A stretch of 64,000 bases of DNA from Xiphias gladius (Eukaryota > Chordata > Actinopteri > Istiophoriformes > Xiphiidae), in assembly GCF_016859285.1 (NCBI RefSeq), contig NC_053413.1, forward strand, positions 22,622,939 through 22,686,938, written 5' to 3'. Position numbers and translations under genes: made by a program. The notes under the pieces are model-generated. The model searched no databases and was not told the origin of the DNA. It saw nothing but the letters and a program-made list of their open reading frames with translations. This document shows positions 1 through 13,189 of the stretch, piece after piece (the stretch's first letter is position 1; the number at the start of each line of letters is the position of its first letter).

Positions 1-659
1 GGCCGGTCAACTACACAACGAACTGAAACCCGCTATTAAAGCTCCGTAAAACTGAAAGGAGCTGCAGATTCGGGCGATAATTCTCTGTAGGTTCATCAAT
101 ACGAGCGACCCCTTTCACATTAATTGAGTTTGCATCCAAATGTCGGGCAATTTTACACGAATATCAAGAAATTTGGCAAAATAAAATGCAAATTAATTCA
201 TATTTCACTCCACTACTGTTATGTGAATATTAAGAGTTGGTTTTTCAAGATACACAGCTTGAAGCGCTAACTCTCCAGTCGGGTGCCATTGAACTACTGC
301 AGAAGAAGAGGACATTTTGCTTTTATCAATACACCAACATTTTCACCTCAGCCAAATCTGAAAGTAAAAATTTTTTCGCAATATTTTGAGATTTTTTTCG
401 AAATCGCGGAGTTTTCACTCAGGTTTTAAAAATATATATAATATATTTTTAAAAATATTGATAACAGCTGCTTTGACTGATAAGAAATGTTATTGTAGGA
501 AAACAAATATCTTCCCTGTGGAAATACGATTCATAAATTGTTATAACATCTTCCTAATACCTGATATAAGAAGTTTTTGTTTTTTTTTTTTGTGTGAGAT
601 CAGGATATTACTCTCTAAAAACAAGTTAATCCATGAGCGTCTGAAAATGTGTTGTTTTT

Positions 660-1170
660 TTTTTTAATCTTTGAGAACAAGAATTAAAGGAACAAGACAC
701 TTATGTTGTGCTTATGAGTTATTAAATTATACATTATGGATGTTATTGTGTCCAAAGAAATCACCATATGTGTCTGATCCAACTGCTGTGGGAACAAGTC
801 ATGGTGGAACAAGATAAATGTCCAAAAACATTGTTCTTTTTTATCTTGTGAAATCCAGTCGTTGTCTTGCAGGAACAAGATCCACATGTTGTGATATCAA
901 GTTATTACATTATGGAAGATTACAAAGTACAAAATTATCAGTTGTAATAGTTACATTTCATGAGGTGACAAGTCATGGTACAGCAAAATCAGTGTACCAA
1001 ATTATACTACTTTTTAATGTTTTTAGAACAAGATATTAACTTGTTAGATAAGGCAAGATTTTGCAGTAGGTAAACAGGTTATCCTGCGAGAACAAGATCA
1101 TTATGTTGGGAAAACAAGCTATTATCATGTGGAAAACAAAAAACAGAATTTACCGGATATCAGATCAGGG
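660..1170. repeat. Degenerate tandem repeat of a GAACAAGA unit
   Basis: Units spaced about 45-110 nt apart repeat the phrases GAACAAGA, TTATGTTGTG and AAGTTATTACATTATGG. Examples start near 673, 688, 868, 1090 and 1128. The repeats are too diverged to give an exact period. Confidence 0.6.
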
Positions 1171-1199
1171 AAACAAGAATATTTTGTGAAAATTAGTCC

Positions 1200-2670
1200 C
1201 TCGACAAATATGAAAGAATAAGTCCAGGTTCTAGGCTGTCTTGACGTTGTTGGCACTGCTGCTGGGTTGGACCAGCGGGGCTCCTTATAGGAATGGCTAG
1301 GAATGTAAAAAATCCCGAATAATTCAATTTTACTGGTGACTCACTCCGCTGACTCTAATAATGCAAGTCTGTTGGGTTGCAGCCGCACTGCTGCAAATTT
1401 CATTCCTCCCCCGTGGGTGATGCAGATCTGATGTCGGTTATTTGGTTCCCTGGCAACAGAAAACAGTGTGTGGCGTCAGAGTCCACCAGAAAACGGGGTT
1501 GACTGATAAATACAAATTCGCAACAAGAATAAAAAATCTGACGAATACCGTAGTTCATATGACTCCACTCACCTTCACTGCAATTTCATTGTTCTGTTTT
1601 TACTTATTGTACTTGTTTTTATCAGGTGATCAGTTTAGGAAGCAGCGTCTTAGAGTACTTCCTTTACTCATTTTTGACTTTATTTGAACATACTGTTTTC
1701 AGATTTTGTCCTCCTCAGCCACTTTGACACAAATTTTATATTCCATTAAACAGTAAACATTAGCAGTAAACAAAACCGTATATTTCTAAATCAGTAAATC
1801 ATACTCAGCGTTTTTGTACATGACGCACACAAAGAGTACACAAAACCAGCCACCATCACTTAAAAAAAACACCATCACTTAATGGTGTGTGAACAACACG
1901 CCAACTTCCTTGAGTCATTTCGCGTCATCACTATGCATTTTCGGCTTCTCGCGTGTCATTTCACGCCGCGTCATTTCTCTACCGACTAACCCCGACCCCA
2001 ACCAAAACAGCGTTAAAAGAAACGCGAAAAAAAGCTTAAAATGGGCTGACACGACTCGCAAAATGTCCTTGACAGTGGCGTGCTACTTATACGCCATCCC
2101 ATGACATCAAGTAGTACAAAACATATGAAGTATTAAACTACCATATACTGTGCAAAACATATAGTAACTATAGTATTACTACTATAGTACCACTAAAGTG
2201 GACATAATCATGTTAGACTAAAAGACACAATCAGTCCTGTTGATGAGCACAACACTTTTCTGCTGTGCTACTAGGATATCAGCTCTGTTTTTATTAGGAA
2301 CCCTGTCTGAGAATCTGCTCTGGTGGGGAGACAGTATAGAGATATAACACAAACTCAGGTCTGCAGACACATGGTGTGTTTCCTTCGAGTGCCGAATTCA
2401 CCTGAATGCCGAAGTGTTTGCAGTGAACAAAACTGATGTGTTGGAAACCTTTTCGGGGTTCCTGTGAGAAAAACTGAAAGACATTAGTTGAGATTATTTG
2501 CCTCGAAGAGTTGCACTCAGGGTTGAAATAGGGAATCTAAATTAAATCATGAAATATTAAACGGTGAGCCGAGTTATTTCTTTCACCCAACTGAATCTCA
2601 GGGATAACCTTAAGAACAGTCATTATGAGTTTCGAGCAAAACGATGCCATTGTGGCCGTGCTTCAGTTTT
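1200..2670. other. No gene recognised
   Basis: AT-rich, with a copy-like TATAGTA cluster at about 2140-2200. No exon, RNA gene or clear repeat that I can name. Confidence 0.4.
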
Positions 2671-2677
2671 CTGTAAC

Positions 2678-3053
2678 TGGGCCCATATTTATCAAACAGC
2701 TAAAAGTAAAATTCTGCACTTAAGTGAAACATAAAAGGAAAAACCTTTCACTTTTACACCTGGTCACAAATTTAAGAATTAAAAACTATTTATCAAACTT
2801 CCTTTGACTCAAAATTCCTCTTGAATGTCGGAGAGCTGCAGGGGTCTTTTAAGTCGGTTGAAGGTGCTATATGTAAGTTTCTGCCATCGCTGCGTAGCCG
2901 ACGTTAGCATCGGCAGCCGTTGACCTCCCGGTGTGGAAGAAGAAATACTGCCGGTTCAGCATCAATCTTCATTGTCGCGCTGGACTGAGGAAAGACTGAG
3001 GCGCTACGGGGACTCACTCAAGTGTAATTCTTAAGTTTGATAAATACGGTCCT
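2678..3053. mobile_element. Short inverted-repeat element with an inner insertion
   Basis: The left end GGGCCCATATTTATCAAAC and right end GTTTGATAAATACGGTCC are inverted copies of a TATTTATCAAAC core. Inside, about 2866-2970 carries GGTGCTATATGTAAGTTTC, the start of another known fish repeat, so the structure appears nested. No coding sequence. Confidence 0.6.
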
Positions 3054-4515
3054 CGGTTGTGTTGTTCAGGGTCACAGGTGGACCACCGAGCCAGTGGATC
3101 GCCACAATGTGGGGTCATTAGGTTGTTTAATGACTTTGTTGTACTTTATAATATTTATCGCCCATTGTATGAGTATAATATTCCCATAATACTCCTTTCG
3201 GGAGTACTACAGTTTTAATGTAGCCTTATTGTGCTTTAACTATCCTCTTTATTGCAGTTGTGTGTATTATCCCTCCACGCTTTACAACAGGGTTTTGTAA
3301 GCAATAATTACCTTCCTAATTGCCTTGTTCCCTCGGACATGAGTTTTCAAGTTTGCTCAAAAACTTTCCGCAGAAATAAACAAATAATGTTATAAATCTA
3401 ATTCCCCTGTGACAGATGTTTTGCAGGACTGATTGCATCTGCAGGACTAGAGTGATTTTTTCACACTAAATTAGCTGATGAAATCTTAAGAGACTCAGCT
3501 ATTATTGTTCTCAGTTTATATTAAATTCCATATTGTGATTACATTAAAAGTTTTTGTCAGTATTCATTTAGTTAAACCAGTTGTAGTAGTTAAACTGGCA
3601 GGGACAGTAGAAAGTGAAAAACTAATAAGCAGATATGTTAACCTTTTCTGAGGGAAAAAGAAGGGCTTGATTTGTAGAAGGCCACGTATACAACCCCTAA
3701 AATTTAAGAGAGGTCAATAAAAATACCTGTCATAACATACAATCTGCATTCTTGGGGCAACGACATTGGTCTCCAATCAAATACAGGGGGCCCTTTACAG
3801 CACTGTGATTAAAAACATTAGTACTGATTGTACAGTGATTGTACATTGTACGTTTGGAGCAGGAACCAATTCTTCCAAAAATCCCCACAAACCTGGAAAC
3901 ATTTGCATCAGAAATGTTTGTTTGGGTAAGAGACGTCAAATGTGGCTGGTCACCAGAATTTGAAATTAAAATGTTTGTGTTAGATCAAACCTTTAAGGTG
4001 TTTCTCTTCGGAACATGAATAGCGTTGGCTAGGGTGTCAAAGAAGAGGTACGGGATGTTCGAGTGTTTCAGTTCAAACACATTGCTGGTGGTGGATTTCA
4101 AACGGTTATTAAGGGAGGTCAGTCACAACCAAATCCAGTTATACTAATCTTACATTTTAAAAAAAAGGAGACGATTTGAATAAAATGTGTGAGCCCATTT
4201 AAAGATGCCAAAGACGCAAACAAAAGGTCCGGCCACACAGACAACCAGAAGTCATATTTCAGTTTGACCTAGATTGATAGCATTTATTTGGAGAAATTAT
4301 TTAGTTTATGGATACGATTTTCTGTATATTTAACAGAAACCGTGGGAATCACATGTGTCATGATGAGATGATGCTGTCTGTGATGATCTGCTGATGTTCA
4401 CTGTCTGCTGACTCCATCCTGCTGCCTGCCTGATCCTGCTCTGATGACTGTGACCTGGGAGTAAAATGAAAAAATTCTGCAGCCTGCCTTCCCACCTGAT
4501 GACATGAAAAAGAAA

Positions 4516-4517
4516 AA

Positions 4518-4561
<44 letters not shown>

Positions 4562-4669
4562 TTTTTTTACACATTTTTTTCTTTCTTTTTTTTTTTTTTC
4601 AAGCAAAATATCTCCGAGGTACAATGATGAATACGCAGCACACACACACGCACACACACACACACGCAC

Positions 4670-4705
<36 letters not shown>

Positions 4706-4730
4706 ACACACACACATACACATATATAAA
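4516..4730. repeat. Poly-T tracts and CA microsatellite
   Basis: Long T runs at 4520-4556 and 4588-4600 precede a CA dinucleotide array with scattered G interruptions at 4638-4724. The apparent reading frames across it are low-complexity artefacts. Confidence 0.9.
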
Positions 4731-5699
4731 CCCTCTAAGCAGGTAACCACATGCTGCTGGTACACCTCACTTCTTTTGATTAGCTGTCGGCACATTGATT
4801 AAACTTCACAGTTATTTTCTCCAGAATCTTGCCATGTGTGAAACTGGTCCTCTCACCAAATCAATAGCTCTATCGGGTTATCACCAAATCTCCCTCTTTC
4901 TCTCTCTCTCTCTCTCTCTCTGACTCACTTCTTTTAAAGCTTTTCAAACACAGCATGAAAAACCTAATCCTCAAACTCTGAGAGTGCCACAGCAAGGATT
5001 AAATCCTCAGGAGTGCGCACCCCATTCAAAAAGAGAAAGTCAAGGTCATCTGCAGACTGTGCATCTGAAATTACCTCTGGATGATTAAGAGACTGTGGAT
5101 GATACTCCGTCACTTTTTTGGCTGTGATAAAGAGCTATCAGGCTCAGGAAAGCTGAGGAAGGTGACACGAGGCTTGGAAGATTGAAAAAAAAAAAAAAAC
5201 GGTTCTTTTTTTTTTCAGGCCTCGGACGGCAGTCTCAGCTTTGTACAGTAGATCGAGTGACGGACAGGTTTACTTCCATCTAGCGGCACATGTGAACGCG
5301 TGCCGTTTTCTTCCAAACCTCACCTGACACCAAATCTGGAAATAATGCTGTATGCTATACCCTTAGTACACTGTTTTTCCTCCGTTAGTATACCACAGAA
5401 ATCACCATTATTGAGCATTTTTGACTAACAAGAAAAATGATACAATATGTGTGCCGCCCCATTTGCGAGGATTTAATAGCTATTTCTAGTTCCCGGGGTC
5501 TTCACAAAGCTGTTTTACAATCAGGGAACGTGGTGTCCCTTGACAGCAGAATCGAAAATCAAGGGGTTTTTTTTTTATATGAATGCTGGCTGTTTTGGGT
5601 CCACCCATGTCATCCCCCCGGCGTGAACACACCCTATATTCAAAACCTGCATAGATTTAGTCACTTACAGCCGCGCTAGTAGCTTCGCGAGGCCGCACT

Positions 5700-6290
5700 T
5701 AGGGACAGCAGGGCTCTGAGCTAAAAGCCAACATCACTATGCTAACATGCTCACAATTGTTAATGCTAACGTGCTGATGTTTGGCAGATACAGTGCAATG
5801 TTGACTGTGTTTAACATCTCACCGTCGACCTCATGGTGGCGCTAGAGGAAAAGTAGAAAGAGAACCAAAGCCATAAGGATTTATTGTCTAGGAGACATGA
5901 ATGTCTGAACAAAATTTAGTGTCGGTCCATCCATTAGACTTTGAGCTATTTCTCTGGAGAGGACAAAATTTGACCTGCCGGTGGCGCTGGAGAAAAAGTC
6001 AGAGGATCACCAAAGTCATTACATTTTATCCCCTAGGACCTTTGAGTTTCTGCACCAAATTTCACGTCAGTCCGTTCAGCGGTTATCAAGATATTTCAAT
6101 CACATCAAAAACTGTCAACATCACAGTGGCGCTGGAGAGGTTTCGTCCTCTGAGAACCATGAATGTCTGTACAACAATTTCATTTCAACTCGTCAGAGAG
6201 TCATTGAAACACTTCAGTCTTGGCAAAAAAGTGGCAGGAGCGATCAAGCTAATGTGGCTAAAAACATGATTCAGAGAGATCTTCAGAGTA
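5700..6290. repeat. Fish repeat with three internal tandem units
   Basis: Starts with ATGCTAACATGCTCAC. Then come three diverged ~145-nt units, each containing GGTGGCGCTAGAGGAAAAG or close variants (about 5833, 5980, 6127), a 'no frame' middle, and TTTCACGTCAGTCCGTTCAG-type phrases. Same family as the HECTD3 intron 15 copy. Confidence 0.65.
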
Positions 6291-6299
6291 ACTGCAAAG

Positions 6300-9020
6300 G
6301 AACACATCACAAATTACACTACTTCTTCATTTCATAGAGTCTCGGCTGAACAGATGATGAATAATTACCTGCAGAGAGATGAGAGGCTTCAGACCTGAAC
6401 ACAGCACAGAAGAAAATGTTCCCACAGAAACTTTCTATCCTTTATGTGATGAAAAAGGTGTAAAAATAAAAGTGCGTGAAGGCTAAAAGTTCGAACCATA
6501 ATTGGTTTTACAACTGCCGTGCCTTTATTTAAAAGTATATTGTCTACTTAATGAGGTAAGAAGTGTGAAGATGCCAGACAAGAGCGAGACAGGTGGACTG
6601 CAGATTTATTAGTCATAACGGATTCAGACTGTTAGAAGAAAAAAAACCTGCTTTCAGGTTCACCTCATTTACGAATGTTTCATCAACAGAGTGTAATTTA
6701 TGTAAAAAGGAAGAGAGAATTCAGCGTGAACTTCTCCTCTCAGAGCTTTTGTCTAAAAACACCGGACACCACACTGTGAAGCGAAGCTCGGATTTCAGTT
6801 TCAGAGCACCTGGGTGCATTTCCTTGATGAGAATGGTCGGCACTGGTCTGGTTCCCAGGCTTGAGTCCCGTGAACCCAGTAGGAGGATGCCTGAGCGAGG
6901 GAGGCCCTCTGCCGCTCCCTGGAACCCGCTTCCTCTGCTGACAGACGCAGACACAAAGACACCGGAGGAGGCTCCCAGCTGATGGGGACGAGTGCACAGT
7001 CCCAGTCGGTCAGTCTGTGGAGAGGCAGATTTGGAGATGGAGAGGAAGGTGGGAATCATATCAAATCAAAAACTGTAGTTAAATAGCATCTGTCACAGGC
7101 TAATCATAAGGGAGCACAAACACAATCAGTAAAACAGGAGACTGTCGCACACAAAAGAAGAAAAATATATACACAGTGTACAAGAAAACAATGATAAAAT
7201 AAAGCATTCTAAGTAAAAGGCAGACGGTAGGTGGCACATTTAGAGACAACAATGAGGCGCAACGACAGGAAGTCTCACCGAATGTTTTTGTCCTGCACAG
7301 ACGTGAAAAACGTCTATAAAATGCTCACGCCAGCACCAAAGAAAAAAAAAACTAAGTAAAAATAATCTTACCCATGGATGTAAATCTCAAAGCCAGAGAA
7401 CCAGCTTATTTTTTTACTCCGCGTTGGAGAAATGGCGGAACCCAAATGAGGTCAAATGAGGATTGTTAACGTTCATCTGTCTCTCTAGTTGTTCGTGACC
7501 ACGAGCCTCCACAGTCTCTTCCAGCCCGACACAGAGGTCTGTAGACCGGCAGCGCGTCGCAGGCCTTGGTCTCCTTAGGTGTTCGCGAGTTGGAAAACCA
7601 TTTTTTGGCACTGCGACCCGTTAATGACGTGCGGCACTAAGAACATTTCGCATCAGAATCACAAAGTGAATCGTCTCTCTTGTGATCCTGAGCGAAGAAC
7701 CCTTGATCAGGATCCAGACCCATGTCATCTCCAGACTTTGTTCCGTACATTTTCACTATGGATACTTTATTATTTTTGCTTTGTTGGCATAACCTCGGAT
7801 CCAACTGGCTAGTTTTACAACTAGTTTTACTTCGCTCGCAAAACAAAGTCAAAGAAAGCCTATGGTAGTCGTAACTGTTGCTATGCTTGGTGAAGACACA
7901 TACAGCATCAACAGCTAAAAGCCGGTGAACTTATTTCCTGGGTTGTTCTCAGAAAATAGACTAAGACTCAAGTCTCATTTTTGACTTTTCTGCCGTGAGA
8001 CTTCACCTGAGACTTGAGGTTTTAAAGGACACCGGCTCCCATTTTAGCTCCACTAGCCACTGCTACACCCGCGTCGCTGACTGAACTGTTGGAGTTGCAT
8101 CGTGGGTAATGTAATGTCATATAATTTCTGTTTTTTTGTGTGCCCAAGCTCCTCAAAGACACAAATCAACCCGATAAAAACATTTAATAATCTCGCCAAA
8201 GGTTTTCTACATTAAAACCACAAATTAACTTTTGCAATGTCCCCACAAGGTCCATTTAGTAGCTGTTCTGGAGCTTTCGATGGCATCACACAGTCTTCTC
8301 CAACAGATGCAGTTTTTCTCCAGGTGTCAGGGAATTTAAATGTTCGACTACAGTTCAAGTCAACTGTACTTAAATCATGGACAAACAACCAAATCGCCTG
8401 CAGGGATCAAAATAAAACGACCTTTGAATTTGACGGTTTACGTTTCCCTCTCTTGTGTAACTAACTCCTTGATCATCTTTTAATGAAGCATTTAGAATTT
8501 AGTAGTAATCTAACGTTGGCTTTTCTAGCACAGGTGCAGTCTGGCAGTGACCTGACTAAAGGGTAATTCAAGCAGCACTTTCACACTTATTGTGCAGCGT
8601 TGCAGCACAGGGGGGGACGTACTCGCACATCAGATCGCCCCCCGCTACAGAAACAGAGGATAAGCTCCTGTCCCCATGTTCCTCTCTGCTTCCGAGAAGG
8701 CTTACGGGGACGAATCATCTTGACTCGCGGTGACAGATTTGTGTCTCGCTGCCAACGAAGAAGAAGCGTACATTGAAATCTAATTACCGTGTGTCCTTTC
8801 GCACGCTGCGTCGTTTCTGTAAACTCGTGTAATGGTTTCATCTTAAAACACAAGATTCATTTATAGTCATATTGTAAGTTGAACCGGGATTGAAATAAAT
8901 AACCTGTTGGGGCGTCGGCCCTCGGGTTAAACTCTTCCACTTTAATTTGCCCTTAGGCAGCTTTTAAGTCATTTTATTCAGTCTTTCTGACAGCATATCC
9001 ACCTGTTAACTAATAGTGTA
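6300..9020. other. No gene recognised
   Basis: Mixed-composition DNA. About 8020-8300 looks like an interspersed fish repeat (ATTTTAGCTCCACTAGCCAC; GAGTTGCATCGTGGGTAATG). The open frames in 6.6-7.1 kb resemble no protein I know. Confidence 0.4.
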
Positions 9021-9199
9021 TCTTCTCAGTGGTGGAGGAAGTATTCAGATCCTTTGCTTCAGGAGAAGTACTAATACAACGCTGTAAAAAAAAAAAAAAG
9101 GATTGAAAACAAAATGTTCAATATTTTTCTACCTATATTTTTGTGTGACAGGTGTGACATCCCAAGTTTGACCAAAGCAACCGCACGGGAAGCTCTGGT

Positions 9200-10409
9200 A
9201 AAGAATCTCCACGGTGACACGGGGGTCAATTATGAACCCGGCGGAAACGACCTCTCTCCCGAACAAGAGTCTCCGGGTCCGTGCCGGAGTGTCGAGCTGC
9301 AAAATCGGAGCCCGCCGGAGCTGGTCGGGGGGGGCGGTAATAGACGACGTGTGGCGCCGGGTCGCTGGTGACAAAGTTTAAGAGGAACCTCCTGCCTCGA
9401 CTTTTTAAAAAAGCATTTCCACTCTCCACCAAACTCCTGAGTCATCGGCACATTCGCAGACAACAAGTGCGGCGGTTTAATTAAGCATCTATTAAGTGAT
9501 TGCCTGCGTTGCCCGTGCTTCGGCGGCGTTTGGCTGCAGCCGCCGTGGTCGGGACTAATCCTCGGCATTTTGTGCTGAAAGATAACGGGAGGGTGACGGG
9601 ACCGAGAGGAGGAGCGGGGGGGAATGGGTTGCGGCTCCCCGTGCAAACAAACAGGACCGAGAGGTGAAAGCTGTGATCTATCCATCTGTCTCTCTGCTTC
9701 TCTTCTCCCTCTCTGGTTTTCCCCCTCGCTCTCCGTCTTTATCTCTCCACCGCACTCCCCCCTCTTCCACCTTCTGTCTTCCTCTTCATCTCTCTCTTCC
9801 TCGCTAATGAGAGCCGGTGGGGGTTTTTTTTCTCGGCAGCCTAACAGCCAGCACGTTTGCGTGTGCCCCCGGACACCAGGGGCCCGCGGATTACTGCTCC
9901 CCCATCGGCAACATACATAGACAAACAAACACAGAACTCGCGAGGCTGCCAGGATATTTTTCTCGCAGGTCCACGCTGCACCGAGAGCGTCACGTGATTA
10001 AAAATGCATGTAGCAGGACCAGAGGTTTGGCCAGGGGGGGGGGGGCAGTTGGCTTGTTAGTGCCGTGGTGGTTAGTTGTTACTATCAGGCCTACCTGGGG
10101 CCCCTGGACCGGAGCCTCTGTGTGAAAGTCCGTTAACTTTTCATGTTGGAAAAAGCCAATTAAACAACTACAAGGCGGCACAAAACGATGGCAAAGGGGG
10201 CCACGAAATGGCCACAAAGACGAGCAAACTGGCCACACGAAGACACGAGCTGGCCACAAAGACGCGGCAAGTGAGCCCCCGAAAGAGACAAAACGACCAG
10301 AGGGGTAAAAGGCCAAAAGATGAAGAAATGCAAAACGCCCGGAAAGAGACCTGCGTCACATGCAGTCGCTGGGTGTCCTGCTCCGGTGCAGGAGGGGTGG
10401 GCGACATTT

Positions 10410-10444
<35 letters not shown>

Positions 10445-11950
10445 AGGAGCCCACTGTCTCCAAATCTGTCTGTGCCCGCGGGCTATTTGGACTTACACAT
10501 TTATCGATGCTGTCTCACATCAGAGCATTTCAGATTGTTTACTCGTCGATCATTTATTGATTCCCACGAATGATCGACGGTAGCCATTATTATATTTTCT
10601 TTAGTTTCTAAAAGTTTCTCAACCCCCCCCAGGCAGGAATCCGGAGCCACACCAGAGGATTAAAACGCACCGAGTCTCTCACTATCACGATGCAGTAATT
10701 AGTGCGTGGAGATAATAATGTTCCACATAGTTACTGTTATCGCCGCATCGTCGGTCTGACATTTGATGAAAGCGGTTGTTGGAAATTTGTTCCCGCTGAA
10801 GTGTCGTTTTCTTATCGGGGCTGTGCGTTGCAGGGGGAAAGTCCTTTATCTTGACCACGTGGGGGGGGGGGCAGGTACGAGAGAATCGCCTGCCTCTAAT
10901 TACCCCGGGGCGGACGCGCGTCGGTCCTCGCGACGCGCCATTGTCACGGTCGCTGCAGCTCGCGGGGCTGCCGGCGCTGTCACCGCGACCCGACACGCGT
11001 GCGACGTGGGCTGCGAAAAACTGCGTGAGTGGGGGGGGGGGGCGCTTCGTCCAAGTTTCTCGCGGCGCACATGGAAGTTTATTTACTCATTCTTTCTTTT
11101 TGACTGCGAGCTCTTCAAATAGAATATTATCCTCAACAACCCCGATCATTAGTTTTACGTTAATTCGTTTTGTTGTTTTTTTTCCTTTAAAGCAAAAATG
11201 GCCAAGATTCAGTGTTTCCAGCTTCTCCGGTGTAAATGTCCGGTCTTCAGTCGCAGTGAAGCCGAGTCCCTTCAGATGGAACGAGCGGTTTGCGCGTGGC
11301 AGCTCCTGGCGGGCGTCGTTATCTCGCCCCTTGGATGACGCTTCAACGGGCTGAGCGATCGATTCGTCGCTTGATATGCAACGATCGGCCGCAACCATCG
11401 GTCGCCAACCCTGGACGATGCGACCGGGGCCACCGACTGAGCGCAGCGGCCGGGAATCGAAAATGCCCTTTGGGGGCTTTGGCCCGTTGTTTCCGTGTGA
11501 GTTGAACCCGGATAATGACACTTTCGCTCGCGGTCCCATCACCGCCGATCCCCAAGGCGACCGGTTCCTCGCGAGGACCCGTTGTTTTTTTTCTTTGTTT
11601 TGCCTTGGACTCGACATAAATGGACTTTTAGACGGCGAGGCCGCCCCCTAGTGGCGCTCAGAATTCTCACAGCCTGGGGGGGTTTTTTGGGGGGGGGTGG
11701 GAGCCCTTGCGGGAGGCAACCGCACTCTGGTTTGCCCCGTAGCTTTCCCGTCAGCGGAGAAGAGGCGGCGCTGGGCGACGGGGGTGGGAGCTTTAGAGTT
11801 AGTCGTTTATTTTATTTTATTTTTTTATTTTTTTCCCCCCCTGCGTTTACCGAGCACCGGGAACATGCGGGATATTCGGGCCGGAAGCTGGCAGAGCGGT
11901 GGCACTCTCCCGCGATTCGAGGCGCCATGACACAAACGCGTGTCGAGTGA
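9200..11950. promoter_or_regulatory. GC/CpG-rich domain without a recognised gene
   Basis: GC content and CpG density rise sharply here relative to both flanks, most at about 10880-11000 (GGCGGACGCGCGTCGGTCC) and 11340-11580. Teleost CpG-rich blocks of this kind often mark promoters. No first exon could be recognised on either strand. It also contains G homopolymers (10036, 10861, 11032, 11690) and a GT repeat (10412-10442). Confidence 0.4.
10160..10345. repeat. Degenerate minisatellite with GGCCACAAAGACG units
   Basis: Repeated phrases GGCCACAAAGACGAGCAA, GGCCACACGAAGACACGAG, GGCCACAAAGACGCGGCAA and AAAGAGACAAAACGACC occur at 18-40-nt spacing. It resembles a fish minisatellite of the form ACCACAAAGAGACAAAA. 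Confidence 0.65.
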
Positions 11951-12858
11951 GGATACGATGAAATATATTAAAAAAATAAATAAATAAATAAAAGTAGTAT
12001 TCAAAATTGAATATGAGACCTTTACAACACGGTCGAATTAGATCCAAAAATAATGATCAGACAGGTCATAAAAAGAGTAAAAGACAATTTAGGACTGATC
12101 AGGGGACACGGCAAATAATTATTCATGGTACAACAAGTTACACGCACTTTTTTGTTTGTCCTGAAGGATCCACGTGCAAACTAAAGTCCACCAGAACAAG
12201 AGAATCCTGCTTTTTACGTGTGAGGAAATCAGTCAAGTGTAAGATTCATAGTGTAACGCAGAGATTTGTTGTTACGATCAAATTAAGTGACTACACGCAT
12301 GTCACTTGCCACAATAGGATATCTGATTTTTATCCAGATTGTTTTTTTTCATTAACTTACTTATATCCTCTTATTTATGTCTTGTGTTTTTATTTGCCTG
12401 CAATCGTCAGTCAAGTATTCCCATAATTTAATCTCTGCGCAAAGCACTCTGGTCAACATTTGTGGTGTTCAAACGTGCTCTGTAAATAAAATGACTTGAC
12501 CCGACTGTTGCTGCAGCGCACCCCGTTTTATTGCAGATACACTTCTCTGTGTCTGCCCCTCTTCTTGTTTGTATGCTGTAGTTTTAATATATATATATAT
12601 TTTTAATTAGCCATCATGCTACCAAACACTTTCAGACTTTTACATTTTTTTCATTATTCTACAAAAAAGAAAGAAAAGAAAAAAGTAGCTATTACTATTT
12701 CAATGACGCCAGATTGATTATTTGGTGATAATTTCCAATTTTTACAAAACTGTAGTATCACAGCTAATATGTTTCTCTCTATCAAAATGATCAAACACTG
12801 TCACGTCATCATTAAGTGCATGGTCTTGTAACATGTAGCGTCATAATCGTGCCCATAG

Positions 12859-13185
12859 GGCTGCAGCTAATGATACATTTTCACTATTGATTAAACCGTC
12901 AGTGATTTCCCCGATTAATCGATTAGTCGTTTGGTCCATAAAATAGCAAGAAATGCCCATCACAGGTTCCTGGATGCCCATGGCGGTGTCCGATCAACAG
13001 CCCCAAAGCCCCCAAATATTCCGTTTGCTGTTGTATGAAACAGAAGATTCCTCAACGGAGAAGAGGGAACAAGCAGTTTGGGGGAATTTTAGCTTTATAA
13101 ACGACTCCATGATTAATCCACGATCCAAATAGTTGCAGATTAATTTTCTGTCAGTTAATCAACCAATTGTCGTGCCACACCGGAA
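12859..13185. mobile_element. hAT-like MITE copy
   Basis: Begins GGGCTGCAGCTAATGATAC and ends CAGTTAATCAACCAATTGTC. The middle has CCGATTAATCGATTAGTCG. Non-coding, same family as the RABGGTB intron copies. Confidence 0.7.
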
Positions 13186-13189
13186 TTTG

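Noticed and set aside
4358-4795. Open frames across the CA and poly-T repeats
   Set aside because: They encode only Cys-Val, Thr-His or Lys/Phe runs from microsatellite DNA.
9230-9928. 232-codon minus-strand open frame
   Set aside because: Low-complexity, charged and Ser/Pro-rich composition from CT-rich DNA, with no family resemblance.
11087-11617. 176-codon open frame on the minus strand in the CpG block
   Set aside because: Overlapping long frames on both strands are expected in GC-rich DNA, and no recognisable domain or splice context was seen.
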